Of a stretch of DNA of 64,000 bases, positions 34,747-47,057 are shown piece by piece. The notes below the pieces were generated by a model that was given only the letters and a program-made list of their open reading frames with translations, ran no database searches and was not told the DNA's origin. The DNA is from Vagococcus fluvialis (GTDB lineage Bacteria > Bacillota > Bacilli > Lactobacillales > Vagococcaceae). Location of the stretch: assembly GCF_003337315.1 (NCBI RefSeq), contig NZ_QPJV01000002.1:124001-188000 (forward strand), given 5' to 3'. Position 1 is the first letter of the stretch; the number at the start of each line of letters is the position of its first letter. Made by a program: the position numbers and the translations under genes.

Positions 34747-34782
34747 AAAAAGCTCTCAGAAAATTTCTGGGAGCTTTTTTTA
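34747..34782 (+). terminator. Terminator after the small 62-residue protein
   Basis: AAAAAGCTCTCAGAAA / TTTCTGGGAGCTTTTTTT hairpin with one G-U pair and a long T tail. It can act both ways between the convergent small genes. Confidence 0.85.
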
Positions 34783-34794
34783 TTAAAGTAATTT

Positions 34795-35106
34795 TTATAA
34801 GTTTTCTAAAAAGCTTTCAGTACTGCTTTTTATTTTTTCGCCTAAGTTATTAATTTTTTTTCGGCCATCTTTTATTTCTGTTACAACTTGACCAATGGCT
34901 TCTAATTCACTATCAGATAAATCTTCTACAACGTCTAGCAATTTATCATTTCCACCAAACTTCTCGTTAACAATTTTTTTAGTTTTATAGCGAGTTGCTT
35001 CGTGTTCAAATTTTTCAATAATTTTTTCTGAGAAAGTCACAGCAGCATAAACACCAGCTATTGTTGCAATACTAAATCCAATACCAATTTTTGTACTTGT
35101 TTTCAT
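34795..35106 (-). CDS. Small membrane-anchored protein (YtxH-like)
   Basis: 103 residues. An N-terminal membrane helix (KIGIGFSIATIAGVYAAVTF) is followed by a charged, mostly helical region. This resembles the YtxH/general-stress type of small anchored protein in layout only; a family assignment is not certain. Start ATG 35106, with a GGGAACTG sequence upstream. Confidence 0.62.
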   Translation of the reverse strand: MKTSTKIGIGFSIATIAGVYAAVTFSEKIIEKFEHEATRYKTKKIVNEKFGGNDKLLDVVEDLSDSELEAIGQVVTEIKDGRKKINNLGEKIKSSTESFLENL

Positions 35107-35243
35107 AACAATCAGTTCCCATCTATAATTATTTTTTATTATACAAAAATTGTAACATACTAATAAAAAAATGAGTAATGAAAACCTTGTTTTATAAGAA
35201 ATAGTATTTTGTATTTTATTTTGTTATCGAAATTGAAATATCA

Positions 35244-35272
35244 TTGACAAAGAAAAGGAATATGAGTTAAAT
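35244..35272 (+). promoter_or_regulatory. Promoter of the P-loop kinase-like gene
   Basis: TTGACA (35244-35249), 17 bases, TTAAAT (35267-35272). Confidence 0.6.
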
Positions 35273-35326
35273 TAGTATCTAATTACTTAAAAATAGGTGT
35301 TTTGTAAAAAGAAAGGTGGTATGAAA

Positions 35327-35917
35327 ATGTCTTTAATTGTATTGATTGGAGCACAGGCAACAGGTAAGATGACTGTTGGAAAAGAGTTGGAAAAACAAAT
35401 AGACGGGAAACTTTTATTTAATCATCAGACAATTGATATATTTGCTAATTATTTAGGCTATAATAGCTACACATTTGGACTGTCAGATCAAACAAGGAAA
35501 GAACTTTTCAAAGCCTTTGTTTTAAATAAAGGTGAAAATACTACTGAATCAATTATTTTTACAGTGCTAGTTGCTTTTAACCAAGAAGATGATATTCAGT
35601 TTTTAAAAGATATTGCCGCTATTTTTAAAGACGCTCAGGAAGATGTTTATTTTGTTGAGTTAGTATCTGATATCAAAATACGTCTAGAAAGAAATAAACA
35701 TGCAGACCGTTTAGCTGCAAAGCCATCAAAACGTGACCTAGATTTTTCAGAAAATGAACTACTAACAAGTTTTGAGACGCATCAATTAGAGAGTAAAGAA
35801 AATCAGTTAAAAGAAACCTTTGAACCACTGGGAATTCAGTGCTTAAAAATAGATAATACAAATCTGTCACCAGTTGAGGTTAGTCAGAAAATTAAATCCC
35901 ATTTTCAATTAAGCTAA
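35327..35917 (+). CDS. P-loop kinase-like NTPase
   Basis: 196 residues from ATG 35327; ATG 35321 is only 2 bases from AAAGGTGG. The Walker A motif is GAQATGKMTVG at residues 7-17, with Met in place of the usual Ser/Thr after GK. Then FNHQTIDIFANYLG and a lid-like region RLERNKHADRLAAKPSKRDL. It looks like a shikimate/adenylate-kinase-fold enzyme for a small substrate, as in AAA_33-like proteins. The substrate is unknown. It has its own promoter. Confidence 0.75.
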   Translation: MSLIVLIGAQATGKMTVGKELEKQIDGKLLFNHQTIDIFANYLGYNSYTFGLSDQTRKELFKAFVLNKGENTTESIIFTVLVAFNQEDDIQFLKDIAAIFKDAQEDVYFVELVSDIKIRLERNKHADRLAAKPSKRDLDFSENELLTSFETHQLESKENQLKETFEPLGIQCLKIDNTNLSPVEVSQKIKSHFQLS

Positions 35918-35924
35918 ATAGGTT

Positions 35925-35953
35925 TTGCATTTTAAAATAGTTTTTAGTAGGAT
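35925..35953 (+). promoter_or_regulatory. Promoter of busR
   Basis: TTGCAT (35925-35930), 17 bases, TAGGAT (35948-35953), about 30 bases upstream of the start codon. Confidence 0.45.
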
Positions 35954-35982
35954 GGAATTAATGTGAAAAAGGAGGCCAAAAA

Positions 35983-36621
35983 ATGAGTGAAAAGAAAATC
36001 ACTAGATTACCTAGATATCAACAAATCGCCATTGAAATTGCAGAAAGAATTGTTGATAATCGCTATCAAGTTGGGGATAAAATTCATGCCAGATCAACTT
36101 TAGCGACAACTTTTGGTGTTTCTCCTGAAACGGCACGCAAAGCAGTTAATATTTTAGTGGATTTAAATATTATGGAAGTTAAACATGGCAGTGGTGTTTT
36201 TGTAGCATCAAAAAGTAAAGCTGTGACTTACTTAGAGCAATATAAAGATGTGCAGTCTATAGAAGAGATTAAAAATGATTTGTTTAATAGTTTAGCAAGA
36301 CAGAAACAAGAATTGATGGATTTTACTAAACAAGTTGACCAGTTAGTTTCACAAACCGTTAAATTAAATAAAGTTAATCCTATGCTGCCATCTGAGCTAG
36401 TTATTACAGAAGAGGCAGAGCACTTAAACACATCAATATCAGATTTGAATTTATGGCATGAAACTAGTGCTACGGTTATTGCTATTTTGCATAAGGAAGA
36501 ATTAGTTTTATCTCCAGGGCCGTACGCAGTTTTAAATGCTGGAGACACTGTCTATTTTATTGGGAATGAATTTGCCACACAAAGAATGACGAACTTCTTT
36601 TATCCAAATAAAGATCATTAA
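35983..36621 (+). CDS. busR: BusR, c-di-AMP-responsive GntR/RCK_C regulator
   Basis: 212 residues. A GntR winged helix at about 8-75 (YQQIAIEIAERIVDNRYQVGDKIHARSTLATTFGVSPETARKAVNIL) is followed by a coiled coil (about 90-125) and a C-terminal RCK_C/TrkA-C domain (about 130-208, ISDLNLWHETSATVIAI and PYAVLNAGDTVYFIG). This three-part design is that of BusR in lactococci and streptococci, which represses the glycine-betaine transporter when bound to c-di-AMP. The busA genes follow directly, with a bipartite operator in their promoter. Confidence 0.92.
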   Translation: MSEKKITRLPRYQQIAIEIAERIVDNRYQVGDKIHARSTLATTFGVSPETARKAVNILVDLNIMEVKHGSGVFVASKSKAVTYLEQYKDVQSIEEIKNDLFNSLARQKQELMDFTKQVDQLVSQTVKLNKVNPMLPSELVITEEAEHLNTSISDLNLWHETSATVIAILHKEELVLSPGPYAVLNAGDTVYFIGNEFATQRMTNFFYPNKDH

Positions 36622-36657
36622 AGTTGAAGCTAAGATATTTAGTTTCAAGAAAATAAG

Positions 36658-36705
36658 AAAGAAATCACAGAAATTGCTTTTTGAATTTTTGTGATTTCTT
36701 TTTTT
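36658..36705 (+). terminator. Terminator between busR and busAA
   Basis: AAAGAAATCACA / TGTGATTTCTTT stem with T7. It separates the busR transcript from the busA operon, which has its own promoter. Confidence 0.8.
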
Positions 36706-36716
36706 GTGGATTAATT

Positions 36717-36758
36717 TTGACAAAGTGACCACACGATGATAACATAGTGTGGTCACTT
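36717..36758 (+). promoter_or_regulatory. busA promoter with bipartite BusR operator
   Basis: TTGACA (36717-36722), 17 bases, TAACAT (36740-36745). A perfect inverted repeat, AAGTGACCACAC (36723-36734) and GTGTGGTCACTT (36747-36758), frames the -10 box. Each arm contains its own GTG-N4-CAC pseudo-palindrome (36725-36734 and 36747-36756), 22 bases apart centre to centre. As remembered from BusR structural work, a tetramer bridges two such motifs at that spacing. Confidence 0.85.
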
Positions 36759-36804
36759 ATTTTTTCAGAAAATAACAAGAATTTACAAAAAAGGAGCGAA
36801 TGAC

Positions 36805-38013
36805 ATGGTAAAAGTGCAAGTTAAACACCTAACCAAAGTTTTTGGAAAACGAAGTCAGGCCGCTTTGAAAATGGTACAAGAAGGCCGCCCAAAAACGGAA
36901 ATAGTTGAGAAAACAGGCGCAACAGTTGGGGTTTATGACGCCAACTTTGATGTGAACGAAGGAGAGATCTTCGTTATTATGGGATTATCTGGAAGTGGGA
37001 AATCAACTTTAATTCGATTAATTAATCGTTTAATTGAACCAACTTCAGGTGATATATATATTGATGGCAAAGATATTGCCAAAATGGACAAAGATGAGTT
37101 AAGAGAAGTTAGACGTCGTAAAATGAGTATGGTATTCCAAAACTTTGGTTTATTCCCTCATCGAACTATTTTAGAAAATACCGAATTTGGATTAGAAGTT
37201 CGTGGTGTTTCTAAAGAAGAAAGAACAGCGTTAGCAGAAAAAGCTTTAGAAAACTCTGGCTTAATCGCTTTTAAAGACCAATATCCAGGTCAATTATCTG
37301 GTGGTATGCAACAACGTGTTGGTCTAGCAAGAGCTTTAGCCAATGACCCAGAAATTTTATTAATGGATGAAGCCTTCTCAGCTCTTGATCCTCTAATTAG
37401 AAGAGAGATGCAAGATGAGTTAATCGATCTTCAAGCAAACGTCCAAAAAACAATTATTTTTATTACTCATGATTTAAATGAGGCATTAAGAATTGGAGAT
37501 AGAATTGCTCTAATGAAAGATGGTCAAATTATGCAAATCGGAACAGGAGAAGAAATTTTAACAAATCCTGCTAATGATTACGTACGAGAATTTGTGGAAG
37601 ATGTAGATAGATCAAAAGTGTTAACAGCAAGTAATATTATGGTTCCAGCTCTAACAACGAATATCGAGTTAGATGGTCCAATGGTTGCTTTACAACGTAT
37701 GAAGACAGAAGAAGTTAGTATGCTTTTAGCTGTTGATAAAAAACGTCAACTAAGAGGGTACATCACAGCTGATGAAGCTCACAGAGCTAGAAAACGAGGT
37801 TTATCATTAAAAGAAGTCATGACTGAAGAAATCAATACGATTCCTAAAGATATGCTAGTTAGTGATATCTTCAATGTTATTTATGATTCACCCATGCCTC
37901 TTGCAGTTGTTGAAAATGACCGTCTTTTAGGAGTAGTTATTAGAGGACGAGTTATTGAAGCTTTAGCTGGAACGACTGATTTTAATGAAGAGGAGGAAGT
38001 TTTAAATGCCTAG
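36805..38013 (+). CDS. busAA: Glycine betaine ABC transporter ATPase (BusAA/OpuAA)
   Basis: 402 residues. An N-terminal pre-extension typical of the OpuAA/ProV group ([16 protein letters not shown]) is followed by Walker [10 protein letters not shown], signature LSGGMQQR, Walker [14 protein letters not shown] and a switch His. Two CBS domains sit at about 285-395 ([21 protein letters not shown]), where related transporters sense ionic strength or c-di-AMP. It powers uptake of glycine betaine or similar osmolytes. It overlaps busAB by 8 bases. Confidence 0.93.
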   Translation: MVKVQVKHLTKVFGKRSQAALKMVQEGRPKTEIVEKTGATVGVYDANFDVNEGEIFVIMGLSGSGKSTLIRLINRLIEPTSGDIYIDGKDIAKMDKDELREVRRRKMSMVFQNFGLFPHRTILENTEFGLEVRGVSKEERTALAEKALENSGLIAFKDQYPGQLSGGMQQRVGLARALANDPEILLMDEAFSALDPLIRREMQDELIDLQANVQKTIIFITHDLNEALRIGDRIALMKDGQIMQIGTGEEILTNPANDYVREFVEDVDRSKVLTASNIMVPALTTNIELDGPMVALQRMKTEEVSMLLAVDKKRQLRGYITADEAHRARKRGLSLKEVMTEEINTIPKDMLVSDIFNVIYDSPMPLAVVENDRLLGVVIRGRVIEALAGTTDFNEEEEVLNA

Positions 38014-39736
38014 TTATTTATTTATAGGTCAATTGCCAGTAGCTGATTGGGTAGAGTCATTAACTGATTGGATGACTAATACATTTGCAGGTCTGTTCTC
38101 CTTTATTCAATCAATTGGACAGTCTTTAATGGATGGTATTACAAAGGGCTTATTAGTTGTCCCACCATTATTATTTATTGCCTTAATTACTTTAGCAGCC
38201 TATTTTATCTCAAACAGAAAATGGGGATTACCAACATTTACTTTAGTTGGTCTACTCTTTATTTATAATCAAGGATTATGGTCAGATTTAATGAGTACCT
38301 TAACGTTGGTATTAATTTCCAGTGTGGTTTCAATTGTAATTGGTGTTCCTTTAGGGATTTTAATGGCTAAAAGTGAAACAGCTCAAAAAATTATTACGCC
38401 AATTCTTGATTTTATGCAGACGATGCCAGGTTTTGTGTATTTAATTCCGGCTGTTGCTTTCTTTGGTATTGGAATGGTACCAGGGGTTTTTGCTTCAGTC
38501 ATCTTTGCTTTACCGCCAACAGTTCGTTTTACTAATTTAGGGATTAGACAAGTACCTACTGAATTAGTAGAAGCGTCGGATTCATTTGGTGGAACAGGTT
38601 GGCAAAAATTATTTAAATTAGAATTACCTTTAGCTAAAAGTACAATCTTAGCAGGGATTAACCAAACTACTATGTTGTCACTATCAATGGTAGTAACAGC
38701 CTCAATGATTGGTGCTCCTGGTTTAGGTCGTGGAGTTTTATCAGCCTTACAAAGAGCTCAAGTAGGAAATGGTTTTGTAAACGGGGTAGCATTAGTTATC
38801 TTAGCTATTATTGTTGACCGATTTACTCAATATATTAACAAACCAAAAGAATTAAAAGAAAAAGAAGTTAGTAAAGTAAGTCCAAAGAAAAAAATAATTG
38901 GTATCACATCAATTGTTTTATTAATCTTTGGTGGCTTAGGAATTAGTTCTTTACTTTCAAAAGAAGAAAGTAAAGGAGTTGTTAACTTAGCTTACGTTGA
39001 ATGGGATTCAGAAGTAGCCTCAACAAATGTTGTGGCAGAAGTATTACGTCAAATGGGTTATAAAGTAAATACAACACCCTTAGATAATGCCATTATGTGG
39101 GAATCTGTTTCTAGTGGTGAATCTGACGCCATGGTGTCAGCGTGGTTACCAAAAACTCATGAGTCACAATTAAATCAATATAAATCATCTATAGAGCCTT
39201 TAGGTGTCAACTTGGAAGGTGCTAAATTAGGATTTGTTGTACCAAGCTATATGGATGTTAATAGTATTGAAGACTTAACAGATGAAGCAGGTAAAGTAAT
39301 TACAGGAATTGAACCAGGTGCTGGTACAATGACTTTAGCTGAAGATACATTAAAAGCATATCCAAATTTAAATGATTGGCAACTTCAATCATCATCATCA
39401 GGAGCAATGGTTGTTGCCCTTGATCAAGCAATAAAAAATAAAGAACCAATCGTTGTTACAGGATGGTCACCTCACTGGAAGTTCTCAAAATATGATTTGA
39501 AATATTTAGAAGACCCTAAAAAAACAATGGGTGAGGCTGAAACAATTCAAACAATGGCACGTACTGGCTTGAAAGATGATATGCCAGAAGTTTATCATGT
39601 TCTAGATAACTTTAAGTGGACAGTAGATGACATTGAGTCAGTTATGCTAGATATAAATGATGGTAAAACACCAGAAGAAGCAGCTAAAATCTGGATTGAA
39701 GCCAATCAAGAAACTGTTTCCAAATGGAAAAAATGA
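38006..39736 (+). CDS. busAB: Glycine betaine ABC permease fused to substrate-binding domain (BusAB/OpuABC)
   Basis: 576 residues. The N-terminal half (about 1-300) has the membrane helices of a BPD-type permease, with the EAA-like loop [21 protein letters not shown]. After a last helix (about 300-318) comes a complete OpuAC-type binding domain (about 325-576) with binding-site tryptophans ([20 protein letters not shown]) outside the cell. Permease and binding protein in one chain is the form known from Lactococcus OpuA/BusA. ATG 38006 follows GAGGAGGAAG. Confidence 0.93.
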   Translation: MPSYLFIGQLPVADWVESLTDWMTNTFAGLFSFIQSIGQSLMDGITKGLLVVPPLLFIALITLAAYFISNRKWGLPTFTLVGLLFIYNQGLWSDLMSTLTLVLISSVVSIVIGVPLGILMAKSETAQKIITPILDFMQTMPGFVYLIPAVAFFGIGMVPGVFASVIFALPPTVRFTNLGIRQVPTELVEASDSFGGTGWQKLFKLELPLAKSTILAGINQTTMLSLSMVVTASMIGAPGLGRGVLSALQRAQVGNGFVNGVALVILAIIVDRFTQYINKPKELKEKEVSKVSPKKKIIGITSIVLLIFGGLGISSLLSKEESKGVVNLAYVEWDSEVASTNVVAEVLRQMGYKVNTTPLDNAIMWESVSSGESDAMVSAWLPKTHESQLNQYKSSIEPLGVNLEGAKLGFVVPSYMDVNSIEDLTDEAGKVITGIEPGAGTMTLAEDTLKAYPNLNDWQLQSSSSGAMVVALDQAIKNKEPIVVTGWSPHWKFSKYDLKYLEDPKKTMGEAETIQTMARTGLKDDMPEVYHVLDNFKWTVDDIESVMLDINDGKTPEEAAKIWIEANQETVSKWKK

Positions 39737-39741
39737 AAATG

Positions 39742-39781
39742 AAAGAGACTTGGAAAAAAACCAGGTCTCTTTTGTTTTTTT
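39742..39781 (+). terminator. Terminator of the busA operon
   Basis: AAAGAGACTTGG-AAAAAAA-CCAGGTCTCTTT followed by TGTTTTTTT. Confidence 0.82.
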
Positions 39782-39804
39782 ATGCATATATGTTTCGATG
39801 ATTA

Positions 39805-40083
39805 TTAGTTTTTTCTAGGAAGCCTAGTAGCTAAAAAGTTTAGTAATAAGTGAATCATCCCTGCTTGATGAGGGGCAGCTGAATCCTGTAATTGAGCCAT
39901 TTCAAGTGTGATTGGCAGCTTAGCTCTTTCCTGAATCCAACCATTTTTGTATCCTGTAAATGTAATAATATTGGATTTTTCTTTTGTAAATGGTTCAAAG
40001 AATAGTTTGATAGAATTGTTATCACCTTTACTAGAAAAGATAGAAGTAAAATCGATAGGGTTGTGATTAATTAAAATAATCAC
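39805..40083 (-). CDS. Hypothetical 92-residue protein
   Basis: Open frame with GTG at 40083 and no clear ribosome binding site, so the start is uncertain. The C-terminal half (LPITLEMAQLQDSAAPHQAGMIHLLLNFLATRLP) looks like genuine protein with an amphipathic helix, and the frame fills a gap between terminator and divergent gene. No family was recognised. Confidence 0.45.
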   Translation of the reverse strand: MIILINHNPIDFTSIFSSKGDNNSIKLFFEPFTKEKSNIITFTGYKNGWIQERAKLPITLEMAQLQDSAAPHQAGMIHLLLNFLATRLPRKN

Positions 40084-40133
40084 TATGCTATAATTGAACC
40101 ACTATTTGAAATGAAAAAGGTGACGAGATTAAA

Positions 40134-40655
40134 ATGATTAGAGAAATAACTGTAAATGATTATAAAACTGTTGAAAAACTTATTGTTGAAGCTTTTTCAG
40201 GTAGTGAATATGGTTACCAAAATGAAGCTGAGCTAGTAGAGAAAATCAGAGTAGAGGACACCTATTTAAAAGAATTAGAGCTAGTTGAAGTTATTGAGGA
40301 TAACATAGTCGGACACGCTTTACTTAGTCAAGCAGTGATTCAAAATGAAACAAAAGAAGTTATTAACAAAGGTTTAGTATTAGCACAAGTATCTGTGTTA
40401 CCTACTCATCAAGGAAAAGGTATCGGTAGCAAGTTAATAAAAGTTTTGGAAGAAAAAGTCGCTAATCAGTATTCATTTATTAGTATCTTAGGGAGTCCTT
40501 CTTACTATAGTCGATTTGGTTACGAAGAAGCTGCTTATTTTGGCATTAAAGCTCCTTTTGAAGTTCCTAGTGAGTATTTTTTGATAAAAGAGATGACAAA
40601 AGGTGGCTTAGAATCTAGCCAAGGAGTACTAATGTATAGTGCAGCGTTTAATTAA
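40134..40655 (+). CDS. GNAT family N-acetyltransferase (YhbS-like)
   Basis: 173 residues. It has EAFSGSEYGYQNEAELVEKIR at the N-terminus and the acetyl-CoA motif VSVLPTHQGKGIGSKLI, then ILGSPSYYSRFGYEEAAYFGIKAPFEVPSEYF, a signature of the YhbS subgroup. Relatives acetylate small molecules of unknown identity. Start ATG 40134 after AAAGGTGACG. Confidence 0.87.
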   Translation: MIREITVNDYKTVEKLIVEAFSGSEYGYQNEAELVEKIRVEDTYLKELELVEVIEDNIVGHALLSQAVIQNETKEVINKGLVLAQVSVLPTHQGKGIGSKLIKVLEEKVANQYSFISILGSPSYYSRFGYEEAAYFGIKAPFEVPSEYFLIKEMTKGGLESSQGVLMYSAAFN

Positions 40656-40991
40656 ATAATTGAATAGTTAAAAAAGATAAACATTTTTGTTTATCTTTTT
40701 TTATTTACTAAATTATTTTCAATATTAAAGAAGATAATATGAAAAAATATAAGGAAATAGTGAAAAATATAAGTTTGTATTACCTTAATCGTTGATATAG
40801 GTACTTTTTTAGTGAACAAACACAATTAAAAAAAGTGGATTTTTTATAACAAATAAATTCAATAAATCCTTTTATTCTCAGTGGTTAAAACTTTATTTGA
40901 TATTTAATTTAGTAAAATTATTACATAAAACGTTTACATTTACTAAAACGTATCGTATGATAGGTAAAAATAAACAAAAAGGAGTTTTAAC
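40656..40991. other. Intergenic region: terminator, then control region of the glycoside operon
   Basis: A terminator (AAAAAGATAAACA / TGTTTATCTTTTT, 40670-40702) ends the GNAT gene. The rest is AT-rich. A candidate promoter is TTGATA (40897-40902), 18 bases, TTACAT (40921-40926). ATAAAACGTTTACA (40925-40938) matches the catabolite (cre) consensus at 12 of 14 positions and overlaps the predicted start of transcription. A second AAAACGTATCG lies at 40945-40955. Either CcpA or the LacI-family regulator at 49640 could bind here. Confidence 0.55.
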
Positions 40992-42230
40992 ATGAAAAGA
41001 AGGAATATGTTATTGATGTCGGTAGTGTTATTAACAGGTTTATTTATTACTGGTTGTTCAAATGGTGAAAAGAGTTCTGGTAAGGATGATGGTAAGGTTA
41101 ATATTCGATTTTCAACTTGGGATAGTGAAAAAGATTTAGATAACCAACAAAAATTAGTTGATAAATTTAATGAGTCTCAAGATAAAATAAATGTCACTTT
41201 AGAAGCTTATGGTGGTGAGTATGATACTAAAATTTCTGCAGGTATTGGTGCAGGAGACGCACCGGATGTTATGTATATGTGGAATTTCCCACATTATAAA
41301 GATGCCTTAGAACCTTTAGATACATTGATTGAAAATGAAGGTGCTGAATATAAAGGTAATTTTTATGAAACCTTATGGAATTACAATTCTATAGATGGCA
41401 AAACTTATGGTATTCCAATCGGATTTACAACTCATGCAGTTTATTATAATAAAGATTTATTTGATGCTAAAAAAATAGATTACCCAAAAGAGGGCTGGAC
41501 GTGGGATGATTTAGAAAAAATGGCAGAAAAAATTACTGATTCAAATACAGGAGATACTGGTTTTGCTTTACCTGGTAAACCTGATCCTTATGACTTTGAA
41601 ATGTTTGCCTGGGGAAATAAGGGAAGCTTTACTGATGACAAAGGGAAATTGGCAGGTCAATTAGATAGTAAACAAACGATTGAAGTATTTGATAGCTTCC
41701 AAAAAATGTTGAAGAATGAATCAGCGATTGCCACAGAAGGTAGCGGAACAACAGAAATGGAATCAGGTAAAGTTGGAATGTATGTATACGGTTCTTGGGG
41801 ACTAAACACGTTAAAAGATGCGGGAATCAATTACGGTTTAGCAGAGATACCAAGTCGTAACGGAAATGAAGGTGCAAGTATCTTGAGTTCTTCAGGATTA
41901 GCGATTTCTAAAGACTCTAAAAATAAAGAAGCCGCTTTTGAATTTATTAAGTTTTGGACAAATGAAGAAGCAAACGAATATCGTTTAGAGTATGAATTAC
42001 CTGTTCTAAAATCAGTAGTGGATAAACATGATTTAGAAAATGATGAATTCAAAGGTGTGTTTTATAAAATGCTACAAAAGAGCGACAAGTTTACACCAAG
42101 TTCATTTAAAGCAGAAGGTTGGAGTGATATTTCATCAGACTTATCATTGTCCTTTGAAAGAATCTTCAATCCAAGTACACTAGAAAACCCAGAAACAGTT
42201 TTAAAAGAAGTTACAAATAAATATAAATAA
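40992..42230 (+). CDS. Sugar ABC transporter substrate-binding lipoprotein
   Basis: 412 residues. The signal peptide ends at the lipobox ITGC (Cys at residue 22). A family 1 extracellular binding protein (RFSTWDSEKDLDNQQKLVDKFNE, GDAPDVMYMWNFP, YGIPIGFTTHAVYYNKDLFD, MESGKVGMYVYGSWG). It captures an oligosaccharide or glycoside for the two permeases that follow. No ATPase is in the operon, so it probably shares an MsmK-type ATPase. It is first in an operon with GH2 and GH63-like enzymes. Confidence 0.92.
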   Translation: MKRRNMLLMSVVLLTGLFITGCSNGEKSSGKDDGKVNIRFSTWDSEKDLDNQQKLVDKFNESQDKINVTLEAYGGEYDTKISAGIGAGDAPDVMYMWNFPHYKDALEPLDTLIENEGAEYKGNFYETLWNYNSIDGKTYGIPIGFTTHAVYYNKDLFDAKKIDYPKEGWTWDDLEKMAEKITDSNTGDTGFALPGKPDPYDFEMFAWGNKGSFTDDKGKLAGQLDSKQTIEVFDSFQKMLKNESAIATEGSGTTEMESGKVGMYVYGSWGLNTLKDAGINYGLAEIPSRNGNEGASILSSSGLAISKDSKNKEAAFEFIKFWTNEEANEYRLEYELPVLKSVVDKHDLENDEFKGVFYKMLQKSDKFTPSSFKAEGWSDISSDLSLSFERIFNPSTLENPETVLKEVTNKYK

Positions 42231-42238
42231 GAAAAAAT

Positions 42239-42272
42239 AGAGTAGTGGGACGGGATATTTCACTACTCTTTA
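42239..42272 (+). repeat. Intercistronic hairpin after the binding-protein gene
   Basis: AGAGTAGTG ... CACTACTCT forms a stem with a 13-base loop and only a short T run (TTTAAA). It sits between the binding-protein gene and the first permease gene. Hairpins at this place often protect the upstream message or stop some transcripts, giving more binding protein than permease. Confidence 0.5.
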
Positions 42273-42293
42273 AACTATTGGAGGTTGAAACGA

Positions 42294-43244
42294 GTGGAAT
42301 CAGGACAAAAGATTGCGCCCAAGAAAAAAAGAGACTTAAAAAAATGGGCACCTTACTTATTTATTTCCCCTTGGATTATAGGGTTCTTAGCCTTTACCTT
42401 AGGACCTTTAGTGTTTTCGTTGTTTATGAGTTTACATGATTGGCCAGTAACAAGAGAACCAGTTTTTGTTGGTTTTCAAAATTATATAAATATGTTTACT
42501 AAAGACCCACAATTTTATAAATCAATTATTCTAACCTTTAAATTTGCGCTTATTTTTGTACCTTTAAATATGATTATTGCCTTAATTTTAGCCATGCTTT
42601 TAACACAACATGTTAAGGGTGTTAAAATTTTTAGAACAATTTTTTATTTGCCTTCTGTTATTTCAGGAGTAGCAATTTCTATTATTTGGGGTTGGATATT
42701 TAATACTAAGTATGGAATTCTAAATTACCTGTTGAAATTAATAGGTGTTGAGGGACCTAAATGGTTAGTTGATCCTAAGTGGGCAATTATCGCAGTAGTA
42801 GTAGCTAGTGCTTGGGGTGTTGGTTCAATGATGTTGATTTTCTATACAAATATTAAAAGTATTCCTCAAGATTATTACGAGGCAGCAGTTATTGATGGGG
42901 CTTCTCCATTGAAACAATTTTTTTCAATTACCATTCCGATTATTACGCCAACAATTTTATTTAATTTAATTACGTCAACTATTACTGCCTTGCAGCAGTT
43001 AACATTGGTTATTTTATTAACAAAAGGCGGACCGCTTAAATCTACCTATTTTTACGGATTATATGTATTTGAAAATGCCTTTAAACATCAACGCCTAGGA
43101 TATGCAAGTGCTAATGCTTGGATTATGTTCTTAGTTATTTTGGCTCTAACTGCTATTATTTTTAAATCATCAGATGCATGGGTATTTTATGAAGCAGAAG
43201 TGAAGAGTCAAAGTAAGAAGAAGAAAAAGAAAGGAAAGAAATAA
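42294..43244 (+). CDS. Sugar ABC transporter permease (MalF/UgpA-like)
   Basis: 316 residues from GTG 42294, nine bases after GGAGG; TTG 42285 touches the ribosome binding site. Six membrane helices, the first in PYLFISPWIIGFLAFTLGPLVFSLFMSL, and the EAA loop YYEAAVIDGASPLKQFFSITIPII that contacts the ATPase. The lysine-rich tail KKKKKKGKK is unusual but plausible at the cytoplasmic end. Partner of the next permease. Confidence 0.9.
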   Translation: MESGQKIAPKKKRDLKKWAPYLFISPWIIGFLAFTLGPLVFSLFMSLHDWPVTREPVFVGFQNYINMFTKDPQFYKSIILTFKFALIFVPLNMIIALILAMLLTQHVKGVKIFRTIFYLPSVISGVAISIIWGWIFNTKYGILNYLLKLIGVEGPKWLVDPKWAIIAVVVASAWGVGSMMLIFYTNIKSIPQDYYEAAVIDGASPLKQFFSITIPIITPTILFNLITSTITALQQLTLVILLTKGGPLKSTYFYGLYVFENAFKHQRLGYASANAWIMFLVILALTAIIFKSSDAWVFYEAEVKSQSKKKKKKGKK

Positions 43245-43245
43245 T

Positions 43246-44067
43246 ATGAAACTATCAAAAAGTCATAAAATGTTAACGTATCTATGTTTAATATTGTTTT
43301 CAGCTTATTTCATGGCACCTTTTCTTTGGATGCTTATTACAGCGTTAAAATCCCCTGCGGAAGTTAATAGCTATCCTCCAACTTTTGTTCCAAGAGCTGC
43401 TCAATGGAAAAACTTTGCAGATGCTTGGAATTCACAACCCTTTGGTATTTATTTTAAAAACTCTATTTTAGTTACAGTTCTGACAACTATTGGACAGGTC
43501 ATCTCTTGTTCATTAATTGCTTTTGGCTTTGCTAGATATGATTTTAAATTTAAAAACTTTTTATTTATGTTGTTACTTGCTTCTATGATGTTACCTTGGG
43601 ACGTAACAATGATTCCTCAGTATATGTTATTCAATAAAATTCATTGGATTAATACCTTAAAACCTTTAATTGTACCAGCGTTTTTTGGTTCTCCATATTA
43701 TATTTTCTTATTGAGACAATTTTTAATGAATATTCCAACAGATATTGAAAACGCAGCTCGAATTGATGGGGCTAATGATTTTCAAATTTATGCTCGTATT
43801 TTCTTTCCAATCATGAAAGCACCATTGTTTTTAATTGGGATTTTAAATATGTTAACGGTTTGGAATGATTATCTAGGACCATTAATTTTCTTACAAGATA
43901 GAAGTAAATATACATTAGCACTAGGTTTGGCTTCTTTTAAAGGTGTGAATGATTTAAATATTATACCAATTATGTGTATCACTATTTTAATGATTATTCC
44001 ACCTGTTATTGCGTTCTTCTTTGCTCAAAAATACATTATTGAAGGCGTTAGTGGAGCAGTTAAATAA
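43246..44067 (+). CDS. Sugar ABC transporter permease (MalG/UgpE-like)
   Basis: 273 residues starting 2 bases after the first permease. Six membrane helices, EAA loop DIENAARIDGANDFQIYARIFFPIMKAPL, and the C-terminal FFFAQKYIIEGVSGAVK typical of MalG-like subunits. It forms the heterodimeric channel with the preceding protein. Confidence 0.92.
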   Translation: MKLSKSHKMLTYLCLILFSAYFMAPFLWMLITALKSPAEVNSYPPTFVPRAAQWKNFADAWNSQPFGIYFKNSILVTVLTTIGQVISCSLIAFGFARYDFKFKNFLFMLLLASMMLPWDVTMIPQYMLFNKIHWINTLKPLIVPAFFGSPYYIFLLRQFLMNIPTDIENAARIDGANDFQIYARIFFPIMKAPLFLIGILNMLTVWNDYLGPLIFLQDRSKYTLALGLASFKGVNDLNIIPIMCITILMIIPPVIAFFFAQKYIIEGVSGAVK

Positions 44068-44092
44068 TATATTATATCGTGAAAGTAGGTAA

Positions 44093-47047
<2,955 letters not shown>

Positions 47048-47057
47048 GAGAGAAGAG

